Shown in pieces: positions 40,433 to 47,514 of a stretch of 47,514 nucleotides of DNA; positions within the stretch are counted from its first letter, which is position 1; each line of letters starts with the position of its first letter. This DNA is from an uncultured Solobacterium sp. (GTDB lineage: Bacteria; Bacillota_I; Bacilli_A; Erysipelotrichales; Erysipelotrichaceae). The position numbers and the translations under genes are program-made. The stretch lies in NCBI GenBank assembly GCA_938039295.1, contig CALHUY010000013.1, positions 1 through 47,514 of the forward strand. Reading direction: 5' to 3'. Under the pieces are notes generated by a model. That model saw nothing but the letters and a program-made list of their open reading frames with translations, was not told where the DNA came from and searched no databases.

Positions 40433-41509
40433 TGCTTGCGTAAGGATGTAGCGATATAATAATTCAACTGTATCAACGACATCTCGTACATCGACTACTT
40501 CATAGCTATGTACATAACGCATTGGAATCTGAACACCACCAGCGATAATACCACCGTTTAATGTCTGCATAAAGCTAGCATCTGTCGCCCCAGCCGCATA
40601 CGCTTCAATTGCGTATGGAATCTGATTATCCTTCGCCACTTTCTTTAAGTCACGTACAAGTTGTGGATGGGCAATCAAACCACCGATACAAGTAGAAAGC
40701 TTATCCATCACCTTGATAGATGTTCCCTTGCCTAATACGTTAATATATTCAGATTCTGGAACACCTGGAATATCAGTCGCTAAACTCATATCTAAAGCAA
40801 TCGCAATATCAGGTTTGATATTTGTTGCGGCTACAATAGCACCACGAGCACCCACTTCTTCTTGTGTCGTAAATACTGCATATAAATCAGGAATGTCTTC
40901 TCTACCCTGTAGTAAGCGTACAACTTCTTCCAAGATAAACACGAGTGCACGATCATCAAGTGCCTTACCACCTAACTTATATTTACCTAGTTCGATTACT
41001 GGGTAATCAATTGAAATCGCATTACCCTCTTCAATACCAAGTTCTAATACATCTTGGCGAGATTCACAACCAACTTCAATAAAGAATTCATGTACGGAAG
41101 AAGGCATTGTTGTACAACGGTCTGGTCTTCCAGGATGAAGGGAATTAATAATACCATTGATATGCTTACCTTCATCTGTCTTGATAATGACACGCTTACC
41201 AAAGAACTGTTGAGGAGCGAAACCTCCAAGTGTATCTACCCAAATAAATCCTTTACTATCGATATGACGAATAATCAAACCAATTTCATCCATATGTGCC
41301 GCAATCAAGATCTTCTTATTACCAGTTCCCTTACGATGATAAATTAAATTACCAAGTACATCTGTAGAATGTGTAAAGTCTGAATCAGCTAAGTTTTGCT
41401 TGATGAGTTCAGCGACTTCTTCTTCAAAACCGCTAGGTCCAAATACGGATGACAATCCTTTGATACGCTCGCGGAAATTCTTTTCAATTTGTTCACGATT
41501 AAATTCCAT
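40430..41509 (-). CDS. M42 family metallo-aminopeptidase
   Basis: This 359-residue zinc/cobalt aminopeptidase of the M42 (glutamyl/deblocking aminopeptidase, FrvX-like) family forms large tetrahedral complexes that trim peptides. Motifs: AAHMDEIGLI (first metal His/Asp), GGKALDDRALVFIL (bridging Asp), FTTQEEVGARGA (catalytic Glu pair), ALDMSLATD and a final metal His in RYVHSYEVVD. It follows oppF by 4 bp, so imported peptides are digested by an enzyme from the same transcript. The start is at 41509. Confidence 0.93.
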   Translation of the reverse strand: MEFNREQIEKNFRERIKGLSSVFGPSGFEEEVAELIKQNLADSDFTHSTDVLGNLIYHRKGTGNKKILIAAHMDEIGLIIRHIDSKGFIWVDTLGGFAPQQFFGKRVIIKTDEGKHINGIINSLHPGRPDRCTTMPSSVHEFFIEVGCESRQDVLELGIEEGNAISIDYPVIELGKYKLGGKALDDRALVFILEEVVRLLQGREDIPDLYAVFTTQEEVGARGAIVAATNIKPDIAIALDMSLATDIPGVPESEYINVLGKGTSIKVMDKLSTCIGGLIAHPQLVRDLKKVAKDNQIPYAIEAYAAGATDASFMQTLNGGIIAGGVQIPMRYVHSYEVVDVRDVVDTVELLYRYILTQA

Positions 41510-41513
41510 AAGT

Positions 41514-42491
41514 TTACTCACTTTCATTTTCTGCATTTAGTATGCATGCATATTGATGACCATTTCCTAGGTCTTTTACTTCTGGTTGTTTGAGTGCACA
41601 TTCCTCTTTCGCAAATGGACATCTTGTGTGGAATACACAGCCCTTTGGTGGGTTTGATGGAGATGGAAGATCACCATCGATGAGTGAACTCTCATTCATC
41701 TCTACCCCAATAGTAGGAATTGCATTTAATAATGTTCGCGTATAAGGGTGTGAAGGATGATTGAAGATATCTTCACTAGTACCCTCTTCTACAACATGTC
41801 CTAAATACATTACTAGAATACGATCTGCAATATGCCTTACTACACCTAGATCGTGAGAAATAAAGATATAGGAAATGTTTAATTCTTCTTGTAGCTGTTT
41901 TAATAGATTAATAATTTTTGCCTGGATAGAAACATCTAGCGCAGATACGGGTTCATCACAGATAACGATATCTGGTTTTAAGATAATTGCACGAGCAATT
42001 CCAATACGTTGTCTTTGACCACCAGAGAATTCATGTGGATAGCGATTAATCCAAGTTGGATCAAGTCCAACGAGCTTCATAGTTTCTAATACCAACTCTT
42101 CTCGCTCACTACGTGTTTTCCAAGTCTTTTCAATATCAATTGGCTCCGCAATGATATCGCGTACCGTCATACGTGGATTTAAAGAAGAATATGGATCTTG
42201 GAAAATAATCTTTAACTTCTTTCTCGCTTCACGAAGTGCTCTTCCTTCTAAACTTGTAAAGTCTTCTCCATGTAGGATCACTTTCCCTGATGTTGGTTCC
42301 GTTAAACGGATAATTGATTTTACTGTCGTTGATTTCCCACAACCACTTTCACCAACAATCGCTAATGTCTCCTTGCGATGTAGTATAAAACTTACATCAT
42401 CAACCGCTTTTACACTTTTCTTCTTTTGAAATAGTGTACCTTGTTGGTAGTACTTCTTTAGATTTTGAACCTCAAGAATGATTTCACTCAT
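41514..42491 (-). CDS. oppF: Oligopeptide ABC transporter ATP-binding protein OppF
   Basis: This 325-residue ATPase has Walker A GESGCGKSTT, Q-loop IFQDPYSSLNPRMTVRDII, signature FSGGQRQRIGIARAI, Walker B IVICDEPVSALD and a C-terminal oligopeptide domain with CVFHTRCPFAKEEC cysteines. With OppD it drives import. The start at 42491 follows AAGGAGG; an in-frame ATG upstream is less well placed and lies inside oppD's end. Confidence 0.95.
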   Translation of the reverse strand: MSEIILEVQNLKKYYQQGTLFQKKKSVKAVDDVSFILHRKETLAIVGESGCGKSTTVKSIIRLTEPTSGKVILHGEDFTSLEGRALREARKKLKIIFQDPYSSLNPRMTVRDIIAEPIDIEKTWKTRSEREELVLETMKLVGLDPTWINRYPHEFSGGQRQRIGIARAIILKPDIVICDEPVSALDVSIQAKIINLLKQLQEELNISYIFISHDLGVVRHIADRILVMYLGHVVEEGTSEDIFNHPSHPYTRTLLNAIPTIGVEMNESSLIDGDLPSPSNPPKGCVFHTRCPFAKEECALKQPEVKDLGNGHQYACILNAENESE

Positions 42492-43470
42492 TGTGCCATC
42501 CTCCTTCATCTACCAACAAGCAACGAACATCATGATCGTCATAGTGCTTGAGTGGAACTTTCTTTGTAAAACATTCAGCTTTCGCAAATGGACATCTAGG
42601 TGCAAATAAACAGCCCTCTGGCAAGTTATCCAACATCGGTACTGAACCAGGGATATCTTGTAAAGAAGATTGTTGTTTATTAATTTGTGGAATTGCATTC
42701 TGTAATCCAATCGTGTAAGGATGTAATGGCTTTTCAAACAACTTCTTACATGGAGCACTTTCCACAAATTGACCTGCATACATGACAACAACACGATCAA
42801 CCATCTGATAGATGACACCCATATCATGAGAGATAAAGATAACTGCTGTATTTGTTTCATCACGTAGCTTCTTAATTAAGCGAAGAATCTGTGCTTGAAT
42901 CGTTACGTCCAAAGCCGTTGTAGGCTCATCACAAATCAGTAGTTTTGGATGACATACAAGTGCCATCGCAATCATAATACGCTGTCTCATTCCACCAGAT
43001 AATCTAGATGGAATATCATGATAAACCTTTTCCGGTTGCGGAATACCTACTTCACGAATCGCAGCGATTGCACGCTCCTTTAATTCAGCATTTGTAACTT
43101 TCTCATGTGCTTTGATAGCTTCTTCAATTTGCTTACCAACTTTCATTAGTGGATTTAATGAAGTCATTGGCTCTTGGAAAATCATTGATATTTCATTTCC
43201 ACGAATTTTTTGAAATTCTTTAGAACTAAGTGTAGTCATATCCTGACCTTCATAGAAGATAGTACCAGCTGCAATCTGTGCTGGTGAATTTAATAGGTTC
43301 ATAATCGCAGATGCTAGCATGGATTTACCACAACCACTTTCACCAACGATACCTACAATTTCACCCTCTTTGATAGATAGATTTACTTTATCGATAACTG
43401 GAAGTGGACCCTGTTCTGAAAAGAGTTCTACTTCTAAGTCTTTAATCTCTAATACTGTGTTCTGGCTCAT
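42484..43470 (-). CDS. oppD: Oligopeptide ABC transporter ATP-binding protein OppD
   Basis: This 328-residue ATPase has Walker A GESGCGKSML, Q-loop IFQEPMTSLNPLMKVG, signature LSGGMRQRIMIAMAL, Walker B LLICDEPTTALD, and the C-terminal cysteine segment CLFAPRCPFAKAEC. It overlaps oppC by 4 bases (ATGA) and precedes oppF. Confidence 0.95.
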   Translation of the reverse strand: MSQNTVLEIKDLEVELFSEQGPLPVIDKVNLSIKEGEIVGIVGESGCGKSMLASAIMNLLNSPAQIAAGTIFYEGQDMTTLSSKEFQKIRGNEISMIFQEPMTSLNPLMKVGKQIEEAIKAHEKVTNAELKERAIAAIREVGIPQPEKVYHDIPSRLSGGMRQRIMIAMALVCHPKLLICDEPTTALDVTIQAQILRLIKKLRDETNTAVIFISHDMGVIYQMVDRVVVMYAGQFVESAPCKKLFEKPLHPYTIGLQNAIPQINKQQSSLQDIPGSVPMLDNLPEGCLFAPRCPFAKAECFTKKVPLKHYDDHDVRCLLVDEGGWHNE

Positions 43471-44330
43471 AGTTCACCTCTTGAAATACGTAATTTAGGA
43501 TCTAAGGCATCGCGTAAGCCATCACCCATCATATTAAAGGCCATTACTGTAACAATAATGCATAAACCTGGGAATAAACTGTAATACGTATTACTACGGA
43601 TAAAATTCTGTGATTCCGCAATCATTGATCCCCAACTTGGCTTTGGTGATGGAACACCTAAACCTAAATAACTTAAACTCGCTTCCGATAAGATTGCGCT
43701 AGGAATACCTAATGTAATCGATACAATTAACATTGGAATACAGTTTGGTAATAAGTGCTTTAAGATAATACGTAATGTTGAGCCACCATCCACCTTACAT
43801 GCCTGAATGTATTCTTGGCCCTTTAGCTGCATCACTTGACCACGAATGAGCTTTGCAGTACTTGCCCAGCTTAATAAGCCAAGTGAGATATATAGATTTG
43901 TAATACCAGGACCTAACGCATACATCAAAGCCATCGCAAATAATAGAAATGGAAATGATGAGAATACCTGCATCACAAATGAAATCGCATCATCTGTTTT
44001 ACCACCAACATAGCCTGCTGTAACACCCATAAAGTAACCGATAATTGTCGCAATTAATTGCGAAATAATTCCAACAGATAGCGATACTCGACAACCATAG
44101 ACACAGCGTGTAAAGATATCTCTACCATATTGGTCTGTACCCCACCAGTGCTTTATACTCGGTGATAATAATCGCTCTGATAACACCTGCTTTTCAGGAT
44201 CATAACTAGTAATGAGTGGAGCGATAAAACAAATCACAATTAAGCTGATTAGAATAAGTGCTGATGCGACAGCCACTTTATTTTTACAGAAACGTTGGAA
44301 GGATTCACTATAGAAATTGTTCTTTTTCAT
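43467..44330 (-). CDS. oppC: Oligopeptide ABC transporter permease OppC
   Basis: This 287-residue permease has an N-terminal OppC segment (FYSESFQRFCKNKVAVASALIL), six membrane helices and the coupling loop LSEASLSYLGLGVPSPKPSWGSMI. The TDQYGRDIFTRCVYGCRVSLSVG motif is diagnostic. The start codon shares one base with the oppB stop (TAATG). Confidence 0.95.
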   Translation of the reverse strand: MKKNNFYSESFQRFCKNKVAVASALILISLIVICFIAPLITSYDPEKQVLSERLLSPSIKHWWGTDQYGRDIFTRCVYGCRVSLSVGIISQLIATIIGYFMGVTAGYVGGKTDDAISFVMQVFSSFPFLLFAMALMYALGPGITNLYISLGLLSWASTAKLIRGQVMQLKGQEYIQACKVDGGSTLRIILKHLLPNCIPMLIVSITLGIPSAILSEASLSYLGLGVPSPKPSWGSMIAESQNFIRSNTYYSLFPGLCIIVTVMAFNMMGDGLRDALDPKLRISRGEL

Positions 44331-45262
44331 TAGTTAACCTCCTTTGTTAAGCGTATGTTTGGATTTACGACTGCATATAATATATCCACTACAAAATACA
44401 CTAATACGCATATCGCTGCTACATAGATAACTCCACCCTGCACAAGTGGAATATCACGACGATTAATCGCATCGATTAATAACTTACCAATGCCTGGTAT
44501 ATTAAATACATTCTCGGTAATCATCGATCCTGTTAATAACAATCCAAAGTCATTTCCAAGAATTGTCATAATTGGAATAAGCGCATTACGGAATGCATGG
44601 AAGAAGATGATTCTTGGATAACTAATACCCTTCGCAAACGCTGTACGTATATAGTCCTGTTTCATCACTTCTAACATTGATGTACGTGTAACACGTGCAA
44701 TTGATGCGGCAGATCGAATGCCTAGCGAAAATGACGGTAACACCCACCATACTGCAGATTTCACACCTGATACTGGAAACCAACCAAGTTTCAAACCCAC
44801 AAGAAGCTGTAAGATAATCGCTATCCAAAACGATGGCGCTGAGATACCGAAAATAGAAAGCGACATCAAGATACGATCAATAATACGATTGTGGTATACC
44901 GCTGCTAATACACCAAATAATAATCCGATTACGATTGCGATAATGTATGCGGCAATCGCCATCACAAATGTATATTTAAATGCTTGTAAGATTAAAGTTA
45001 ATACTGCTTTCCGTTGGAAGTAGCTAGTACCTAGATTTCCTGTAACCAAGCCCTGTAACCAACGCAAATATTGGAGTGGCAAAGGCACATCTAGACCTAG
45101 TTGGTGTCTAGCTGTTTCAATCGCGTCTTTACTTGCGAATTCACCTAGCATTGCGGCTACGACATCTCCTGGAATTACATTCAACACAATAAATGTAAGT
45201 AAGGAAATCGCAAAGATAATCATGATTGCCAACACTGCTCTTTTTAAAATATATTTACCCAT
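44330..45262 (-). CDS. oppB: Oligopeptide ABC transporter permease OppB
   Basis: This 310-residue permease begins YILKRAVLAIMIIFAISLLTFIVLNVIPGD, the OppB/DppB signature. The coupling loop DYIRTAFAKGISYPRIIFFHAFRNALIPI and the C-terminal TENVFNIPGIGKLLIDAI motif are present. It follows oppA after a hairpin-bearing spacer. The ribosome site is AAGGA. Confidence 0.95.
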   Translation of the reverse strand: MGKYILKRAVLAIMIIFAISLLTFIVLNVIPGDVVAAMLGEFASKDAIETARHQLGLDVPLPLQYLRWLQGLVTGNLGTSYFQRKAVLTLILQAFKYTFVMAIAAYIIAIVIGLLFGVLAAVYHNRIIDRILMSLSIFGISAPSFWIAIILQLLVGLKLGWFPVSGVKSAVWWVLPSFSLGIRSAASIARVTRTSMLEVMKQDYIRTAFAKGISYPRIIFFHAFRNALIPIMTILGNDFGLLLTGSMITENVFNIPGIGKLLIDAINRRDIPLVQGGVIYVAAICVLVYFVVDILYAVVNPNIRLTKEVN

Positions 45263-45292
45263 GCCTATATCCTTTCATCAATAATAGAAATA

Positions 45293-45322
45293 CAGTCTGT
45301 GTATGTAACCACACACAGACTG
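45293..45322 (-). terminator. Intercistronic hairpin between oppA and oppB
   Basis: CAGTCTGTGT (45293-45302) pairs perfectly with ACACAGACTG (45313-45322). The following minus-strand bases are moderately T-rich. Such hairpins stabilise the abundant binding-protein mRNA and limit read-through to the permease genes. Confidence 0.7.
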
Positions 45323-45337
45323 CTATCCTAATGTTTG

Positions 45338-46945
45338 TTACTTTTGTTCTTTTGCTGCTGCTTGTGCATCAACATCTACGTTCCAGAAGTGGTAGATTAA
45401 GTTACCTACTGTGAAGTTCTTAACGTATGACTTTGCAATAAATTGGCTCTGTGGATAGTATAGAGGTATGCATGCATAGTCATCAAATGTAAGAATCTTG
45501 TCTGCTTCTTTGTATAATTCTGCACGTTCTTTTTCATCTGTTGAAGCTCTACCCTTATCTAACGCTGCATCGTATGCTGGGTTGTCATAGAACACACCAC
45601 GGTTTACAGAGTTCTTAGAGTAGAAGTAGTTGTACATTTGGAAGTCACCATCTGGGTATAACGCATTCCAAGTCATGCCTGTTAATGCAAGGTTACCTGC
45701 AGCACGATCAGAGTTCCATGTAGCATTATCAACGATATTTAATGTTAACTGGATACCTACTTCAGCTAAGTAACCTTGTAATGCATCAAATACTGTCTTA
45801 TCCGCTTCACGAATTTCAGCTGTGAGTGAGATACCATTGCTATAACCTGCTTCAGCTAATAACTTCTTAGCAGCTTCAGGATTGTATTCTAATACTTTTC
45901 TTGAATCATCATGACCAGGAATCTGGTTGTTCAAGAATGATGTTGCAGGAATACCCGCACCTGCAAGAATTGTCTTAACTAATTCTTCACGATTGATAGC
46001 AAGTGAGATTGCCTTACGTACATTTACATCGGAGATGTATTCACTCTTAAGATTTAATGAGATGAATGATGTTCCTAATGGATGGTATGACTGAATTTCA
46101 TCACCATGTGAAGACTGATACTGTTCTAATAAACTTGCTGGTAAATCAGCTAAATCAATATCACCATTTTCATAAGCGATTAACTTTGTCTGTGCATCAT
46201 CGTAGTAAAGGAAATGTAATTCATCAAGATTGACATCACCACCGTGATAGTTCTCATTCTTAACAAGTACTACTTCAGTTGTATCATCATTTGATTGGAT
46301 CTTATATGGTCCTGTACCGATGAGGTTTGTACCTGTTCCCCAAGCAGCACCAGCTTCTTTTGTAGCCTTTTCAGGGAAGATGTTTGCATAAGATGTTCCT
46401 AAGTTCTTAACGAATGGAGCGAATGCATAATCAAGTGTAATGTTGAAGTGGTAGTCATCAACGATTTCAAATCCAGAAAGCTCTGTAGCATTTCCTGCAA
46501 GCATGTCCTTTGCACCTGCAATCATTGAGAAGTATGTTGTTGACTTAGCACCTGTAGCAGGTGTAAACATACGTTCAAATGTATACTTAACATCTGATGA
46601 ATGTAACTCTGTACCATCTGTGAAGTAAACACCCTTCTTTAATGTAAAGGAATATACTTTACCATCCTCAGATACCTTTGGGAAATCTTCGATTAATACT
46701 GGTTCTTCTTCGTTATTGTCATTGAAGCGTAAGAGTGACTCTGTTACTTCATCCGCAATTGAAGCTGCACCAGAAGATGTACTGATCTGCATGTCTAAGC
46801 CTGTACCTGCATTTGCTTGACCGAAGCGTAATACCTTCTTCTCTGTTGTTGTCTCAGCTGTTGAGCTAGACTTTCCTGCGCTGCATCCTGCAAGCAAGGA
46901 AATTGTTGTTGCAATTACTGCAAACTTTTTAATAAATTTGTTCAT
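45338..46945 (-). CDS. oppA: Oligopeptide-binding lipoprotein OppA
   Basis: This 535-residue extracytoplasmic solute-binding protein (SBP_bac_5 family) has lipobox LLAGC (Cys21). Family features are a VLRFGQANAGTGLDMQ opening, VYSFTLKKGVYFTDGTELHSSDVKYTFERM, GTGPYKIQS and NVRKAISLAINRE. It captures peptides or dipeptides for the permease. The start at 46945 follows GGGAGG. It is the first gene of the operon and lies behind a T-box leader, with 34 bases between leader end and ribosome site. Confidence 0.94.
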   Translation of the reverse strand: MNKFIKKFAVIATTISLLAGCSAGKSSSTAETTTEKKVLRFGQANAGTGLDMQISTSSGAASIADEVTESLLRFNDNNEEEPVLIEDFPKVSEDGKVYSFTLKKGVYFTDGTELHSSDVKYTFERMFTPATGAKSTTYFSMIAGAKDMLAGNATELSGFEIVDDYHFNITLDYAFAPFVKNLGTSYANIFPEKATKEAGAAWGTGTNLIGTGPYKIQSNDDTTEVVLVKNENYHGGDVNLDELHFLYYDDAQTKLIAYENGDIDLADLPASLLEQYQSSHGDEIQSYHPLGTSFISLNLKSEYISDVNVRKAISLAINREELVKTILAGAGIPATSFLNNQIPGHDDSRKVLEYNPEAAKKLLAEAGYSNGISLTAEIREADKTVFDALQGYLAEVGIQLTLNIVDNATWNSDRAAGNLALTGMTWNALYPDGDFQMYNYFYSKNSVNRGVFYDNPAYDAALDKGRASTDEKERAELYKEADKILTFDDYACIPLYYPQSQFIAKSYVKNFTVGNLIYHFWNVDVDAQAAAKEQK

Positions 46946-46984
46946 CTTTTCCTCCCGTACTTTTATCGTGTTGGCGTAAAGTAC

Positions 46985-47262
46985 TATACAAAAAATCCCG
47001 TCACCACAATATACAAACGTATACTGCAAGGACGGGATATATCATCACGTGTTACCACCTTGTTTTATCACTTCATCGCTGAAGCAACCTCATCGAGTAC
47101 CAACATACTCTAATCCTGTAACGGGAATACCCGGTCATGCCTACTTATCGACACAACAGCTCCAAGACCATTTTCATTACTTATTAACTTATCCGCTTTC
47201 ACCTATCCGGACTCTCTAAGAAGTGTTAAAGCAATTACTTTTCTCTTCACAGCTTTTATATG
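46985..47262 (-). ncRNA. T-box riboswitch leader, specifier reads AUG (methionine)
   Basis: The minus-strand leader has the features of a T-box. Near the start is GAAGAGAAAAGTA, the 5' side of Stem I with specifier-loop S-turn. The 3' side of the loop reads GAAA-ATG-GTCTTGG with base helix AAGA/UCUU, so the specifier is AUG at 47169-47171. The conserved AACAAGGTGGTAACACG T-box lies at 47048-47064. A terminator with stem ATCCCGTC (46995-47002) / GACGGGAT (47031-47038) and a T-run follows. CCTT just 5' of the terminator's first arm end can pair with AAGG of the T-box as antiterminator. Uncharged tRNA-Met should turn transcription on. UGG or AAU one base off are less likely. Confidence 0.88.
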
Positions 47263-47268
47263 TGTTAC

Positions 47269-47297
47269 ACTTTAAAGCATATATTAGAATCTGTCAA
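47269..47297 (-). promoter_or_regulatory. Promoter of the T-box/opp operon
   Basis: On the minus strand, -35 TTGACA (47292-47297) is a perfect consensus, and -10 TAAAGT (47269-47274) follows after 17 bases. The transcript should begin near 47262, just before the T-box Stem I. Between here and the terminator at 47394 no gene is seen. Confidence 0.75.
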
Positions 47298-47384
47298 ACA
47301 AAATAATTTTCATTTGCTAGAATTTTCTTTCATTTCTATGATTTAGTTGAGAATATCAATTTATAAACGCACATTTTACAGGCT

Positions 47385-47431
47385 TTATAATAATAAGCAA
47401 GTATTTCATGTTTCCTAGAAATACTTGCTTA
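47385..47431. terminator. Terminator of the right-edge gene
   Basis: A perfect 14-bp stem TAAGCAAGTATTTC (47394-47407) / GAAATACTTGCTTA (47418-47431) has a 10-base loop. In the minus direction TTATTATAAAG follows. Confidence 0.78.
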
Positions 47432-47459
47432 TTTGTATAGATTTTACTCAAGATTTTTC

Positions 47460-47514
47460 TTATCTTGCAAACTTTTTCTTTTCAATCATTGTGATGATTG
47501 CTGCCATGAGTGAG
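47460..47514 (-). CDS. C-terminal end of an unidentified protein, cut by the window edge
   Basis: The last 17 residues read SLMAAIITMIEKKKFAR and a stop, with a hydrophobic helix then a basic tail, as in the cytoplasmic C-terminus of a membrane transporter. Only this much is in the window, so the family cannot be named. A long terminator hairpin follows on the same strand. Confidence 0.5.
   Translation of the reverse strand, partial: SLMAAIITMIEKKKFAR

Noticed and set aside
44718..45023. Open frame of 101 codons opposite oppB
   Set aside because: Antisense shadow of a well-supported permease gene, with no ribosome site and no recognisable motif.
47167..47171. Tryptophan (UGG) or asparagine (AAU) as T-box specifier
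   Set aside because: The base helix AAGA/UCUU leaves a purine directly after AUG, as in well-studied T-boxes. UGG would be followed by U. AAU is possible only with a shifted loop.
1..47514. CRISPR arrays, tRNA or rRNA genes, prophage or toxin-antitoxin modules
   Set aside because: Looked for by eye on both strands; no regularly spaced repeats, cloverleaf, rRNA-like segment or phage gene cluster was found.

Overview
The window is ordinary chromosome of a low-GC Gram-positive anaerobe (Bacillota). AT-rich codon use, strong AGGAGG-type ribosome sites, many intrinsic terminators, PTS sugar uptake, an anaerobic ribonucleotide reductase activase (NrdG), D-lactate dehydrogenase, a T-box leader and lipoprotein substrate-binding proteins all fit this. 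The gene mix (DUF3793 with flavodoxin, WYL regulator, stand-alone HIRAN proteins, Ula ascorbate PTS) points to the Erysipelotrichia, but no rRNA or other marker is present, so the family is an inference. No tRNA, rRNA, CRISPR array or prophage was seen. The only mobile element is one complete ISL3-type insertion sequence.

Layout. 1-5.6 kb: a GNAT-like protein cut at the left edge, a rhodanese lipoprotein, D-2-hydroxyacid dehydrogenase and CPBP protease, a small duplicated acidic protein, and a membrane-anchored polysaccharide deacetylase. 5.66-7.30 kb: the insertion sequence, flanked by an 8-bp target duplication and sitting in the tail of the deacetylase terminator. 7.3-14.4 kb: flavodoxin and DUF3793, an EamA exporter, MATE exporter with nrdG, and three uncharacterised membrane proteins. 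14.5-18.8 kb: a five-gene operon with a NitT/TauT-like ABC importer, a small protein and an M20 amidohydrolase. Its promoter carries an inverted repeat similar in sequence and position to that of the flavodoxin operon. 18.8-26 kb: tRNA-binding protein, HAD phosphatase, FMN/FAD fumarate-reductase-like lipoprotein, HIRAN protein, DUF3862 protein, WYL regulator, Tag glycosylase and DUF4230 with a 39-residue membrane peptide. 26-29 kb: a mannose-family PTS lacking EIIA and a divergent HAD phosphatase. 29-36.3 kb: a complete anaerobic L-ascorbate pathway (ulaG-C-A-B, terminator, beta-propeller gene, ulaF, ulaE) with a divergent DeoR repressor. 36.3-40.4 kb: a second HIRAN protein, BrnQ, an ABC-F ATPase and a PAP2 protein. 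40.4-47.3 kb: an oligopeptide ABC importer (oppA-B-C-D-F) followed by an M42 aminopeptidase, all behind a T-box leader whose specifier reads as AUG (methionine). The right edge holds the last codons of another gene.

How it works together. The Ula operon imports ascorbate as ascorbate-6-phosphate, opens the lactone and epimerises the product toward D-xylulose-5-phosphate. The Opp operon imports peptides and hydrolyses them, probably when charged tRNA-Met is scarce. The most promising undescribed elements are the candidate regulon joining flavodoxin/DUF3793 to the NitT-like importer and M20 hydrolase, the cytoplasmic beta-propeller protein of the ascorbate operon, the duplicated 101-residue acidic protein, and the two free-standing HIRAN proteins. 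All functions are inferred by reading the translations; no database search was run.
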